From Clostridium sp. Marseille-P3244 (GTDB lineage Bacteria > Bacillota > Clostridia > Lachnospirales > Lachnospiraceae), in contig NZ_LT635549.1 in the NCBI RefSeq assembly GCF_900120155.1, forward strand, positions 992,001 to 1,056,000: a stretch of DNA of 64,000 bases, read 5' to 3'. Position numbers and translations under genes: made by a program. Of the stretch, positions 41,251 through 50,153 are shown in pieces; the first letter of the stretch is position 1, and each line of letters starts with the position of its first letter. The notes beneath the pieces were generated by a model, which was not told the origin of the DNA, ran no database searches, and saw nothing but the letters and a program-made list of their open reading frames with translations.

Positions 41251-43089
41251 ATGTGTGGAATTGTAGGGTTTGTAGGAGAAGAGCCGGCTGCTCCGATCCT
41301 TTTATCCGGACTGGCAAAACTGGAATACAGAGGCTATGACTCGGCCGGCATCGCCGTGCTCAATGAAAGTACCGGAAAGATCGCGGTAGTCAAAGCGAAA
41401 GGCCGGCTGAAGATTCTGGCGGAGAAGACAGACGAAGGCGCGGCTGTTCCCGGATCATGCGGTATCGGGCATACCCGCTGGGCCACACATGGGGAACCTT
41501 CTGAGAATAACGCTCATCCTCACTGTACAGATGATAAATCTGTGGTCCTGGTCCATAACGGAATTATAGAGAATTATCAGGAACTGAAAGAGAAACTTCT
41601 GAAATCCGGGTATATGTTCTATTCTCAGACAGATACTGAGATCGCGGTAAAATTGGTAGACTATTATTATAAGAAGACAGGAACGCCCCTGGAGGCTATG
41701 GCCCGGGCCATGCTCCGTATCCGGGGGTCCTATGCGTTCGGAGTCATGTTCCACGATTATCCGGGGAAACTGTTCGCCGCAAGGAAGGACAGCCCGCTTA
41801 TAATCGGGAAAAGCGAGAATGGATGTCTGATCGCGTCCGATGTTCCGGCCATCCTGGACAAGACAAGGAATGTTTACTATATAGGGAATCTTGAAATTGC
41901 CGAACTGAGCAAGGATGAAATCCATTTCTACAATATAGACCGGGAAGAGATCCATAAGGACATGGTGGAGATCAAATGGGATGCCGAGTCCGCGGAAAAA
42001 GGCGGTTACGAGCATTTCATGCTGAAAGAGATCCACGAACAGCCTAAAGCAGTCCAGGATACTGTGGGAGCCTATATTAAGGACGGGCAGATCGACTTTT
42101 CCGAGGTGGGTCTTGCCAGTGAGATCCTGGGAAATCTGGAAAGATTGTATATTGTTGCCTGTGGTTCTGCATATCATGTGGGAATGGTGGCAAAATATGT
42201 AATGGAAGAGCTTGCGAATCTTCCGGTAGAAGTAGATCTGGCGTCAGAGTTCCGGTACAGGAATCCGATCCTGGTGAAGAACTCTATGGTAGTCGTTATT
42301 TCTCAGTCAGGGGAGACGGCGGACAGCCTTGCGGCGCTCCGCCTTGCGAAAGAAAAAGGCGTGCCGGTCCTGGGGATCGTTAATGTGTTAGGCTCCAGCA
42401 TTGCCCGTGAGAGTGACCATATCCTTTACACTTACGCGGGTCCGGAGATATCCGTGGCCACCACAAAGGCTTACAGTACACAGCTGATCGCGGTCTATCT
42501 CCTGGCGATCCAGACAGCTCTTGTAAAAGGACTGATCAGTGAGGAACGGTATGGGGAGCTGCTTGCAGAACTGGAGCGTCTTCCGGAAAAGATCCAGAAG
42601 ACACTGGATGATAAAGAGCGGATCCAGTGGTTCGCAAGCAAGTATGCCAATGCCAGAGATATCTTTTTCATCGGACGGGGAATCGACTATGCCATCAGCA
42701 TGGAAGGCAGCCTGAAGATGAAAGAGATCAGCTATATTCATTCCGAGGCGTATGCGGCGGGAGAACTGAAGCACGGGACCATCAGCCTGGTGGAAGACGG
42801 GATCCTGGTGGTAGGTGTCATGACCCAGCAGGCTCTGTTTGAGAAGACCCGCAGCAATATGGTGGAAGTGAAGAGCAGGGGAGCCTATCTGATGGGATTG
42901 ACTCTCTATGGAAACTACAGTATTGAGGATACCGCTGATTTTTCGGTGTATGTGCCAAAGACAGAACAATACTTTACAACCAGTCTGGCTATTGTGCCGC
43001 TGCAGCTGATGGGATACTATGTCAGCGTGGCAAAAGGACTGGATGTGGATAAACCAAGAAATCTGGCAAAATCTGTTACAGTTGAATAA
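41251..43089 (+). CDS. glmS: Glucosamine-fructose-6-phosphate aminotransferase (isomerising)
   Basis: A 612-residue enzyme that makes glucosamine-6-phosphate from fructose-6-phosphate and glutamine, the first step to UDP-GlcNAc. The N-terminal glutaminase domain starts MCGIVGFVGEE with Cys2 as nucleophile and keeps GIGHTRWATHG. Two SIS sugar-isomerase domains follow (VISQSGETADSLAALRLAKE; the IHSEAYAAGELKHG region). The C-terminus KSVTVE is the conserved end. Its position before the capsule locus fits supply of amino sugars, though it has its own promoter and leader terminator. Confidence 0.97.
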   Translation: MCGIVGFVGEEPAAPILLSGLAKLEYRGYDSAGIAVLNESTGKIAVVKAKGRLKILAEKTDEGAAVPGSCGIGHTRWATHGEPSENNAHPHCTDDKSVVLVHNGIIENYQELKEKLLKSGYMFYSQTDTEIAVKLVDYYYKKTGTPLEAMARAMLRIRGSYAFGVMFHDYPGKLFAARKDSPLIIGKSENGCLIASDVPAILDKTRNVYYIGNLEIAELSKDEIHFYNIDREEIHKDMVEIKWDAESAEKGGYEHFMLKEIHEQPKAVQDTVGAYIKDGQIDFSEVGLASEILGNLERLYIVACGSAYHVGMVAKYVMEELANLPVEVDLASEFRYRNPILVKNSMVVVISQSGETADSLAALRLAKEKGVPVLGIVNVLGSSIARESDHILYTYAGPEISVATTKAYSTQLIAVYLLAIQTALVKGLISEERYGELLAELERLPEKIQKTLDDKERIQWFASKYANARDIFFIGRGIDYAISMEGSLKMKEISYIHSEAYAAGELKHGTISLVEDGILVVGVMTQQALFEKTRSNMVEVKSRGAYLMGLTLYGNYSIEDTADFSVYVPKTEQYFTTSLAIVPLQLMGYYVSVAKGLDVDKPRNLAKSVTVE

Positions 43090-43137
43090 AAATGTCGGTT
43101 AAAACAAAGGTTTACCTGTAAAATCGCCAAAAATACC

Positions 43138-43182
43138 GGGGGGGGGGTAAATATTGACAAACAATTTAGCTGAGTGTATAGT
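43138..43182 (+). promoter_or_regulatory. Capsule operon promoter preceded by a ten-G tract
   Basis: Ten consecutive G residues (43138-43147) end 6 bp before a consensus promoter (TTGACA 43154-43159, 17 bp, TATAGT 43177-43182). The predicted start leaves a very short leader before the ATG at 43203. A homopolymer at this distance can change length during replication and so alter promoter strength. Confidence 0.75.
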
Positions 43183-43202
43183 ATTAGCGGGAGAGAGCGC
43201 GC

Positions 43203-43937
43203 ATGGAACGATTTGTTGACGCACATTGTCATATTCTTCCGGAAGTGGATGACGGATCCCATAGTATAGAAGAAACACGGAAGATGCTTCAGACGGCTTA
43301 TGCCGAAGGAATACATTTTATCATAGCGACCCCTCACCATCATCCTTACCGGGGAAGAAAGAGTCCCAGGACTCTGCGGCGGCAGCTGAAGCTGGTCCGT
43401 GAAGAGGCGGAAAAGATCAGTGACAGACTCCGGGTTTACCTGGGAACCGAGATCTATTTCGGGCAGGATATACCGGAGAAACTGAAAGAAGAAAAGATCC
43501 TGACCATGAACAGGACTCAGTATATACTGGTGGAATTTTCCCCTATGGACACATTTGATCATATCTGCCAGGGAATCCAGCAGTTGCAGATGAAAGGATA
43601 TGAAGTGATACTGGCCCATGTCGAGAGATACCGCTATGTGACCGAGAGTATCGAACATGCAGAACATCTGGCGGATATGGGTGTCAGAATACAGGTAAAC
43701 GCGGACAGTATTACAGGGAAAAACGGCCGCAGGATCAAAAAATATATTAAAGAGCTTATGGAACGCCGGCTGGTGTTCTGCGTCGGGACGGATGCCCACA
43801 ATGCGGGCAGCAGATCCCCGCATATGAAAAAAGCGGCAGAATATGTGAAAAAGAAATATGGCGAAGATTATATGAGGAGGATATTTTTCAGTAATGCCAT
43901 GACAATGCTGAGGAAGAAGAGGAAAGAAGAGAAATGA
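43203..43937 (+). CDS. Capsule tyrosine-protein phosphatase, CpsB/YwqE type (PHP domain)
   Basis: A 244-residue PHP-fold, manganese-type phosphatase that removes phosphate from the CpsD-like tyrosine kinase. Metal ligands are visible in DAHCHILPEVDDG (residues 6-18), ATPHHHPYRG, HVERYRY and GTDAHN. The C-terminus is very basic (MLRKKRKEEK). It is the first gene of the capsule operon and overlaps the next gene by 4 bases (ATGA). Confidence 0.94.
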   Translation: MERFVDAHCHILPEVDDGSHSIEETRKMLQTAYAEGIHFIIATPHHHPYRGRKSPRTLRRQLKLVREEAEKISDRLRVYLGTEIYFGQDIPEKLKEEKILTMNRTQYILVEFSPMDTFDHICQGIQQLQMKGYEVILAHVERYRYVTESIEHAEHLADMGVRIQVNADSITGKNGRRIKKYIKELMERRLVFCVGTDAHNAGSRSPHMKKAAEYVKKKYGEDYMRRIFFSNAMTMLRKKRKEEK

Positions 43938-44710
43938 ATCAGGACAGATTAACCCATGAAATTGAAAATGAGGAAATGACGATTGATCTGGCAGAGTTGT
44001 TCAGTGTACTGTGGAGCAGGATACATCTGATCATTCTGGCAGGTCTTTTAGTAGCTCTGGCGGCTTTCGCGGGGACGAAGCTGCTGATCACGCCGAAGTA
44101 TACATCATCTACCAGCATGTATATGTTGACCAGATCAGACAGCGGAGCCGGAGTGACGAGCAGCGATCTGCAGACAGGCACCCAGCTGACTCAGGATTAT
44201 ATGGAACTTGTACAGAGCCGTTCCGTGCTGGAACAGGTTATTTCTGTGCTGAACCTGGACATGTCGGTGGAAGAACTGTCAGAGTCCATTACCACGGAGA
44301 ATAAGACCAACACCCGTATCCTGACGATCTATGTTGAAAACGAGGATCCGGAGCAGGCGCAGGAAATCGCTGACGCGGTCCGGGAATCTGTCAGCATTAA
44401 GATACAGGAAATCATGGAGATCGATGCTGTGAATACCATTGAGGAGGCAAATCTGCCCACAGCGCCATCTTCCCCGAATGTGATAAAAAATACGGCTATC
44501 GGAGGAATCCTTGGCATTCTTCTGGCCATCGCCATCATCGTGCTTATCTACATTTTCGATGATACGATTAAGACACCGGATGACGTGGAATATCATCTTG
44601 GGCTGAATGTCCTTACTTCTATTCCGATCCAGGAGGGCGAAAAAAGGACCAAATCCAGGAAAACGAAAAGGCGTGGTTCGCGCAGGGCAGAAAAGCGGGG
44701 CAAACGGTAG
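43934..44710 (+). CDS. Polysaccharide chain-length/kinase-activator protein (Wzz/CpsC type)
   Basis: A 258-residue membrane adaptor of the polysaccharide co-polymerase family. An N-terminal helix (about residues 34-54) and a C-terminal helix (about 188-210) flank an extracellular loop with the Wzz pattern (KYTSSTSMYMLTRSDSG). After the second helix the cytoplasmic tail contains IFDDTIKTPDDVEYHLGL, typical of partners that activate the CpsD kinase. The last 25 residues are extremely basic. It sets chain length and anchors the kinase. Confidence 0.93.
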   Translation: MNQDRLTHEIENEEMTIDLAELFSVLWSRIHLIILAGLLVALAAFAGTKLLITPKYTSSTSMYMLTRSDSGAGVTSSDLQTGTQLTQDYMELVQSRSVLEQVISVLNLDMSVEELSESITTENKTNTRILTIYVENEDPEQAQEIADAVRESVSIKIQEIMEIDAVNTIEEANLPTAPSSPNVIKNTAIGGILGILLAIAIIVLIYIFDDTIKTPDDVEYHLGLNVLTSIPIQEGEKRTKSRKTKRRGSRRAEKRGKR

Positions 44711-44722
44711 GAGGAAGAGAAG

Positions 44723-45397
44723 ATGCAGGAAGTCGTATTAAAGAATATATATAAAGATTACCGAAGCAGTGAGGCATATAAGACGCTGCGTACCAATATT
44801 GAGTTCTCCGGCGCGGAAAACCGGACTATCGTCCTTACCAGCAGTACGCCGGACGAAGGGAAGAGTACCGTATCTCTGGGCCTGGCCATGGCCCTGTGCG
44901 AGAGCGGGAAAAAGGTGCTGTTTATAGACGCCGATCTCCGGAAATCGGTCCTTGTGGGAAGACACCGGGTGACGGAAGAGCTGAAAGGACTGAGCCATTA
45001 TCTGTCCGGTCAGGCGGAGATGACAGAGATCGTCTGTAAGACACAGGAACCGAACCTGTTCGTGGTCTTCGCGGGAGTGGTGCCGCCCAATCCCTCCGAG
45101 CTGCTCGGGCAGGAGAGGTTTGAAACCCTGCTGAAACGGTCAAAAGATGCCTATGATTATATCATTATCGACGCGCCTCCGCTGGGGAGTGTAATCGACG
45201 CCGCGGTGATCGCGCGGGTGTGCGACGCCTCTGTCCTGGTGGTGGCAGCAAATACCGTGAGTTATAAGTTTGTGCGCACAGTAAAGGATCAGCTGGAGAA
45301 GACGGGGTGTCCGATCCTGGGCGTGGTTCTTAACAAAGTAGATATGAAGAAAAACAAATATTACGGGAAATATTACGGAAATTACGGGGAAAAATAG
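44723..45397 (+). CDS. Capsule tyrosine-protein kinase (CpsD/CapB type)
   Basis: A 224-residue BY-kinase. Walker A (STPDEGKSTVSLGLA), Walker A' (VLFIDADLRKS) and Walker B (YIIIDAPPLGS) are all clear. The C-terminus carries a Tyr cluster (KYYGKYYGNYGEK) with five tyrosines for autophosphorylation. It acts with the membrane adaptor upstream and is reversed by the PHP phosphatase. Order phosphatase-adaptor-kinase is standard for Firmicutes capsule loci. Confidence 0.95.
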   Translation: MQEVVLKNIYKDYRSSEAYKTLRTNIEFSGAENRTIVLTSSTPDEGKSTVSLGLAMALCESGKKVLFIDADLRKSVLVGRHRVTEELKGLSHYLSGQAEMTEIVCKTQEPNLFVVFAGVVPPNPSELLGQERFETLLKRSKDAYDYIIIDAPPLGSVIDAAVIARVCDASVLVVAANTVSYKFVRTVKDQLEKTGCPILGVVLNKVDMKKNKYYGKYYGNYGEK

Positions 45398-45421
45398 TCA
45401 GGATAAAGGAGACGGGATCCA

Positions 45422-46897
45422 ATGAGTACACACGGACATTCCCGGCATGGAAAATCAGGGAATCATTCACACAGTCACAGAAAAAGTAAAACGAAAAATC
45501 TGGCCGGAAAGCTGATCGTTCTTGTCCAGCTTCTGATGACCGTGGTATTTATCGCGGTGGTCTGGAACAGTGGGATGGTGCCGGGTAAATATCTGGCAGC
45601 GCTGTCGGTGGTGTTGCTGGTTCTGTTCGGGATCCTGTTCGGCATGCAGTTCATTAAAAAGAAGATCTATATTCTGGGGATCGTGATCAGTGTACTCATC
45701 AGTATCGCGCTGGCCGCCGGCAGTTATTATATGCGGAAGGCAGACCGTATGCTGGCGGACGTGGGAGGAGCTACCTACAAGACAGACAACATGATCGTGG
45801 TAGTCCGCGAGGATGACAAGGCCGAAAATATTCTCGACGCGAAAAATTACAAATATGGGATCCAGACGACAGCAGATCAGGAAAATAACCAGAAGATGCT
45901 GGATGATATAGAAAAAGTGCTGGGGATGGCACCGGATCTGACAGAGTATGAGACCGTGCAGGAAGAGGCGCAGGCTCTTCTGGACGGAGAAGTCGGCGCG
46001 GCTATTTATAATGAAGCGTTTACCGGGCTCATCGAGGACTCTATCGAAGGCTACTCCGACCAGGTACGGATTCTTTACCAGTACGGGATCGATACCGTGA
46101 TCGAACAGGATGAGGAAAAGTCGGTGGAGGAACCGTTTAATATCTATATCAGCGGTATCGACGTTTCCGGACCGATCACGACCAACAGCCGGAGTGATGT
46201 GAATATTATCATGACAGTGAATCCTAATACGCATAAGATCCTGCTGACGACTACGCCCAGAGATTATTATGTGACTCTCCCCGGCGTGTCGGGAGAATCC
46301 AGAGATAAACTGACCCATGCGGGGATTTATGGTGTAGACGTTTCCATGAGCACGCTGGAGAATCTGTATGGGATCGATATCACGTACTATGCGAGAGTGA
46401 ATTTTACCTCACTTATCACGATCGTGGACGCGCTGGGCGGTGTGGATGTAAATTCAGAGTATGCCTTCTCCAGTGGAGGATATCAGTTCCAGCAGGGGAT
46501 CAACCATCTGGACGGAGCGGCGGCCCTGGCATTTTCAAGAGAAAGATACAGCTTTGAGAGCGGGGACAATCAGAGGGGAAAGAATCAGGAAGCGGTCCTG
46601 ACCGCGATCCTGCAGAAGGCCATGTCACCGGCACTTCTTACCAGGGCGAGCGAGATCATCACCAGTGTCAGCGACAGTGTGGAGACGAATATGACACGGA
46701 CAGAGATGGCCGGATTTATCAACCAGCAGCTGGCGGACGGAACAGACTGGACGATCGAATCTGTTGCCGCGACCGGAAGCGGAGATCAGCAGGCCTGCTT
46801 CTCCTCGGGATCTCAGCTGTTGTATGTGATGTGGCCGGATGAAGCGTCCGTGGCGGAAATCAGCGCAAAGATGCAGCAGATACTGAATGGTGAGTAA
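45422..46897 (+). CDS. LytR-CpsA-Psr (LCP) family cell-wall polymer ligase
   Basis: A 491-residue membrane protein that attaches polysaccharides to peptidoglycan. The His/Ser/Lys-rich N-terminus (about 27 residues, including HGHSRHGKSGNHSHSH) is cytoplasmic. Three hydrophobic helices follow (about 31-51, 57-76, 82-101), more than the single one usual for the family, then an external domain. The LCP core starts near residue 240 (ISGIDVSGPITTNSRSDVNI, TTPRDYYV, SLITIVDALGGVD, FSRERYSFESGDNQRGKNQ) and keeps the Arg and Asp residues that bind lipid pyrophosphate. Confidence 0.93.
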   Translation: MSTHGHSRHGKSGNHSHSHRKSKTKNLAGKLIVLVQLLMTVVFIAVVWNSGMVPGKYLAALSVVLLVLFGILFGMQFIKKKIYILGIVISVLISIALAAGSYYMRKADRMLADVGGATYKTDNMIVVVREDDKAENILDAKNYKYGIQTTADQENNQKMLDDIEKVLGMAPDLTEYETVQEEAQALLDGEVGAAIYNEAFTGLIEDSIEGYSDQVRILYQYGIDTVIEQDEEKSVEEPFNIYISGIDVSGPITTNSRSDVNIIMTVNPNTHKILLTTTPRDYYVTLPGVSGESRDKLTHAGIYGVDVSMSTLENLYGIDITYYARVNFTSLITIVDALGGVDVNSEYAFSSGGYQFQQGINHLDGAAALAFSRERYSFESGDNQRGKNQEAVLTAILQKAMSPALLTRASEIITSVSDSVETNMTRTEMAGFINQQLADGTDWTIESVAATGSGDQQACFSSGSQLLYVMWPDEASVAEISAKMQQILNGE

Positions 46898-46914
46898 CAA
46901 GGAGGATATGTGAA

Positions 46915-47022
46915 ATGCATGTGGATCAGACGATGGCGATTGTATGTACAGTGGCGGCGCTGCTGGCCGGAGTTATTATCTTTGCGAAAAGGAACTGGAT
47001 ACACAGCCATAATACAAAATAA
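46915..47022 (+). CDS. Small single-helix membrane protein (35 residues)
   Basis: A short frame encoding 35 residues, with a perfect AAGGAGG at 46899-46905. The sequence has one hydrophobic helix (MAIVCTVAALLAGVIIFAKR) after six residues and ends with a short charged tail (NWIHSHNTK). Positive charges after the helix suggest that the N-terminus is outside. It sits between the LCP ligase and the dehydratase gene in the same operon. I know no homologue. A small regulatory or scaffold subunit of the capsule machinery is possible. Confidence 0.6.
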   Translation: MHVDQTMAIVCTVAALLAGVIIFAKRNWIHSHNTK

Positions 47023-47053
47023 GTAACGATTGAGGAAAAGGAATTCAGGGGAA

Positions 47054-48931
47054 ATGGAAGAACGGCAGAAAAAGAAGAGCGACACTGTATGGCTCAGACG
47101 GGCATTTACATTGTTGTTCCTGGATGTTTTGTCTATATTTGTCTCATATCTGGCAGCGCTGGTGATGAGGTTTGACTTTATATTTTCACATATTCCAAGA
47201 GTTTATCTGATCGGATATATGTGGTCAATGCCTTTCTGGGCGGCTATAACTATAGTGGTATTCTACGGATTCCGTCTGTATCACAGCATCTGGAGGTTCG
47301 CCGGGTTTGACGAGGCGAAGAGAATCGTACAGGCATATATCCTTCTGCCGTTTCTCTATGCGGCAGGAGCACTGGTTATGGAGCTGCGGATGCCCAGATC
47401 CTACTATCTGATGGGATATATATTGAGCCTGGCAATGACTACGGGGTTGAGATTTTCCTACCGGCTGATCCGGTCATATCTCAGAAAAAATGACGCTGAC
47501 AGGGATAAGACCAGAGAACGGGTGATGGTCATCGGCGCGGGGGAAGCAGGGCGTACCCTGCTCCGGGAAATGCAGAATAATACGCATCTGCATCCTGAGG
47601 TCTGTTGTATTATTGATGACAATCCCAATAAGAAAGGGCGGCTGCTGGAAGGAGTACCAATCGTAGGGGATCGGTACGATATCGAGGAAAAAGTGAAAGA
47701 TTACGGGATCACCCGTATTATATATGCCATTCCAGCGACGACCGGAGAAAACAGGAAGGCGATTCTGAATATCTGTAAAAACACAGGATGTAAGCTGCAG
47801 ACGGTCCCTGGTATCTATCAGATCCTGAATGAGGAAGTCAGTGTTACAAAGCTGAGAGATGTGGAGATCACGGATCTTCTGGGCCGCGCGCAGGTAAAGG
47901 TAAATAGCGCGGAGATCCTGCATACCTTAAAGGATAAGGTCATCATGGTGACCGGGGGCGGCGGATCTATCGGAAGCGAACTGTGCCGTCAGATCGCCAG
48001 GTCAAAGCCAAAGCAGCTGATCATATTTGATATATATGAAAACAATGCTTATTCGATTCAACAGGAGTTGAAACGGCGCCATCCGGATTTGGATGTGGAG
48101 ACTCTGATCGGATCTGTCCGGAATACGCGGCGGATTGATACAGTGATTGAAAAATACCGTCCGGACATTATTTTCCATGCGGCAGCGCATAAGCATGTAC
48201 CGCTGATGGAAGAAAGCCCCAACGAGGCAATCAAAAATAATGTGGAAGGAACCTATAAGACTGCTCAGGCAGCGGCAAAATGGGGCGTAAAGAAGTTTGT
48301 TCTGATCTCAACGGATAAGGCGGTCAATCCGACCAATATCATGGGAGCTTCCAAGCGTTTGTGCGAGATGATCGTGCAGATGATGAACCGCCAGTCTGAG
48401 ACAGACTTTGTGGCAGTGCGTTTCGGAAACGTACTGGGGAGCAACGGAAGCGTGATCCCGCTCTTTAAGAAGCAGATCGAAGAGGGCGGACCGGTGACAG
48501 TGACCGATAAAAGGATCATCCGCTATTTTATGACGATAACAGAGGCAGTGTCTCTGGTGCTTCAGGCGTCTTATTACGCCCATGGCGGCGAGATCTTTGT
48601 GCTGGATATGGGAGAGCCTGTGAAGATTGATGACATGGCGAGGAACCTGATCCGTCTGTCGGGATATGTGCCGGATGAAGACATCAAGATCGTGTATACG
48701 GGATTACGTCCCGGGGAAAAATTATACGAGGAGCTTTTGATGGATGAAGAAGGAATGACCGAGACGGAAAATGAGCTGATCTTTATCGGCAAGCCAATAG
48801 AGATGGATGATGAGGACTTTAAAAAGAAGCTGGATCTATTAGACAGAGAAAGCAGGAATGAGTCGGATAAGATCAAGGAGATTGTAGCGGAAATCGTGCC
48901 GACGTATCATCCGGATATCGTCCGGAAGTAA
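47054..48931 (+). CDS. Membrane-bound nucleoside-diphosphate-sugar dehydratase/epimerase (CapD/FlaA1-like)
   Basis: A 625-residue protein with four N-terminal membrane helices (to about residue 140), a first Rossmann-like domain (VIGAGEAGRTLLREM) and a C-terminal SDR domain (VTGGGGSIGSELCRQI near residue 305). The SDR domain has the 4,6-dehydratase-type active-site region STDKAVNPTNIMGASK. Relatives convert UDP-GlcNAc to 4-keto-6-deoxy sugars that lead to bacillosamine, QuiNAc or FucNAc. The ATG at 47054 is preferred over a TTG at 47030 on ribosome binding grounds. It closes the conserved left part of the locus. Confidence 0.92.
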   Translation: MEERQKKKSDTVWLRRAFTLLFLDVLSIFVSYLAALVMRFDFIFSHIPRVYLIGYMWSMPFWAAITIVVFYGFRLYHSIWRFAGFDEAKRIVQAYILLPFLYAAGALVMELRMPRSYYLMGYILSLAMTTGLRFSYRLIRSYLRKNDADRDKTRERVMVIGAGEAGRTLLREMQNNTHLHPEVCCIIDDNPNKKGRLLEGVPIVGDRYDIEEKVKDYGITRIIYAIPATTGENRKAILNICKNTGCKLQTVPGIYQILNEEVSVTKLRDVEITDLLGRAQVKVNSAEILHTLKDKVIMVTGGGGSIGSELCRQIARSKPKQLIIFDIYENNAYSIQQELKRRHPDLDVETLIGSVRNTRRIDTVIEKYRPDIIFHAAAHKHVPLMEESPNEAIKNNVEGTYKTAQAAAKWGVKKFVLISTDKAVNPTNIMGASKRLCEMIVQMMNRQSETDFVAVRFGNVLGSNGSVIPLFKKQIEEGGPVTVTDKRIIRYFMTITEAVSLVLQASYYAHGGEIFVLDMGEPVKIDDMARNLIRLSGYVPDEDIKIVYTGLRPGEKLYEELLMDEEGMTETENELIFIGKPIEMDDEDFKKKLDLLDRESRNESDKIKEIVAEIVPTYHPDIVRK

Positions 48932-48992
48932 TGGAAAGATAATTTTTCATGAAGGCATGGAGATAGCAGACAAACATAGAGGTGGCTAAAAT

Positions 48993-50078
48993 ATGCAACA
49001 TATCAGTTTGGAAAACAAGAAAATACTGATTACCGGGGCAGCAGGATTCATCGGTTCCTATCTGGCAAAAGAAATAATGGAAACAGTTTCTCCCGTTACG
49101 GTGATCGGCATCGATAATATGAACGACTACTATGATGTTTCGATCAAGGAGTATCGTTTGAAGGAAATCGAAAAAAAAGCAGCTGAACATCCAGAATCTT
49201 CCTGGATGTTTATCAAAGCGGATATTTCTGATAAGTCTGTGATTAGTGTTCTGTTCCAGATTTACAAACCAGAAATCGTGGTGAACATGGCAGCACAGGC
49301 AGGTGTACGTTACAGTATTACAAATCCAGATGTTTATGTCAGTTCTAATTTGAATGGATTCTATAACATTCTGGAGGCCTGCCGTCATTCCTATGATGGT
49401 GGGGCAAAAGGAGTGGAGCATCTGGTGTATGCTTCATCTTCCTCTGTGTATGGAGGGAATAAAAAGGTTCCCTTTTCTACAAATGATAAAGTAGATCATC
49501 CTGTCAGTCTTTACGCTGCCACCAAGAAAAGTAATGAATTACTGGCTCATGCTTACAGCAAACTCTATAATATTCCTTCCACGGGCCTCCGCTTTTTTAC
49601 GGTCTATGGCCCTGCTGGCAGGCCGGATATGGCTTATTTTGGTTTCACCAACAAATTACTGAAAGGTGAGAAAATCCAGATTTTTAATTATGGAAACTGT
49701 AAACGTGATTTTACTTATGTAGAAGATATTGTGCATGGCGTGAAATTAGTGATGCAGGCTCCCCCAGAGAAGAAAGTAGGAGAAGATGGGCTTCCTGTTC
49801 CTCCATATGCTCTGTACAACATTGGAAATAGTAACCCCGAAAATCTGTTGGATTTTGTAGACATTCTTCAACAGGAATTGATCCGGGCGAAAGTGTTGCC
49901 GGAGGATTATGACTTTGAAGCGCGCAAGGAATTAGTTCCTATGCAGGCCGGAGATGTTCCAGTTACTTATGCGGATACTAGTCCACTTGAGAAAGATTTC
50001 GGCTATAAACCAGATACCAGACTGCGGGAAGGACTGCGACGTTTCGCAGAGTGGTATAAAGAGTTTTATCGAATATAA
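48993..50078 (+). CDS. UDP-glucuronate 4-epimerase-like NAD-dependent epimerase
   Basis: A 361-residue extended SDR. The cofactor motif is ITGAAGFIG, the active-site Ser lies in YASSSSVYGG and the Tyr-x3-Lys in YAATKKSNE. The segment NMNDYYDVSIKEYRLKEIE is characteristic of UDP-glucuronate epimerases, which make UDP-galacturonate. With the UDP-glucose dehydrogenase next to it, it would provide a uronic acid for the capsule. Base composition becomes more AT-rich from here on. Confidence 0.9.
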   Translation: MQHISLENKKILITGAAGFIGSYLAKEIMETVSPVTVIGIDNMNDYYDVSIKEYRLKEIEKKAAEHPESSWMFIKADISDKSVISVLFQIYKPEIVVNMAAQAGVRYSITNPDVYVSSNLNGFYNILEACRHSYDGGAKGVEHLVYASSSSVYGGNKKVPFSTNDKVDHPVSLYAATKKSNELLAHAYSKLYNIPSTGLRFFTVYGPAGRPDMAYFGFTNKLLKGEKIQIFNYGNCKRDFTYVEDIVHGVKLVMQAPPEKKVGEDGLPVPPYALYNIGNSNPENLLDFVDILQQELIRAKVLPEDYDFEARKELVPMQAGDVPVTYADTSPLEKDFGYKPDTRLREGLRRFAEWYKEFYRI

Positions 50079-50153
50079 GTTATAGAAATTTTGGTGTAAA
50101 AATCAGTGGATGGCAAGAATATCGGGATTGGGCAATATGGAGGTAGTAGCGCT

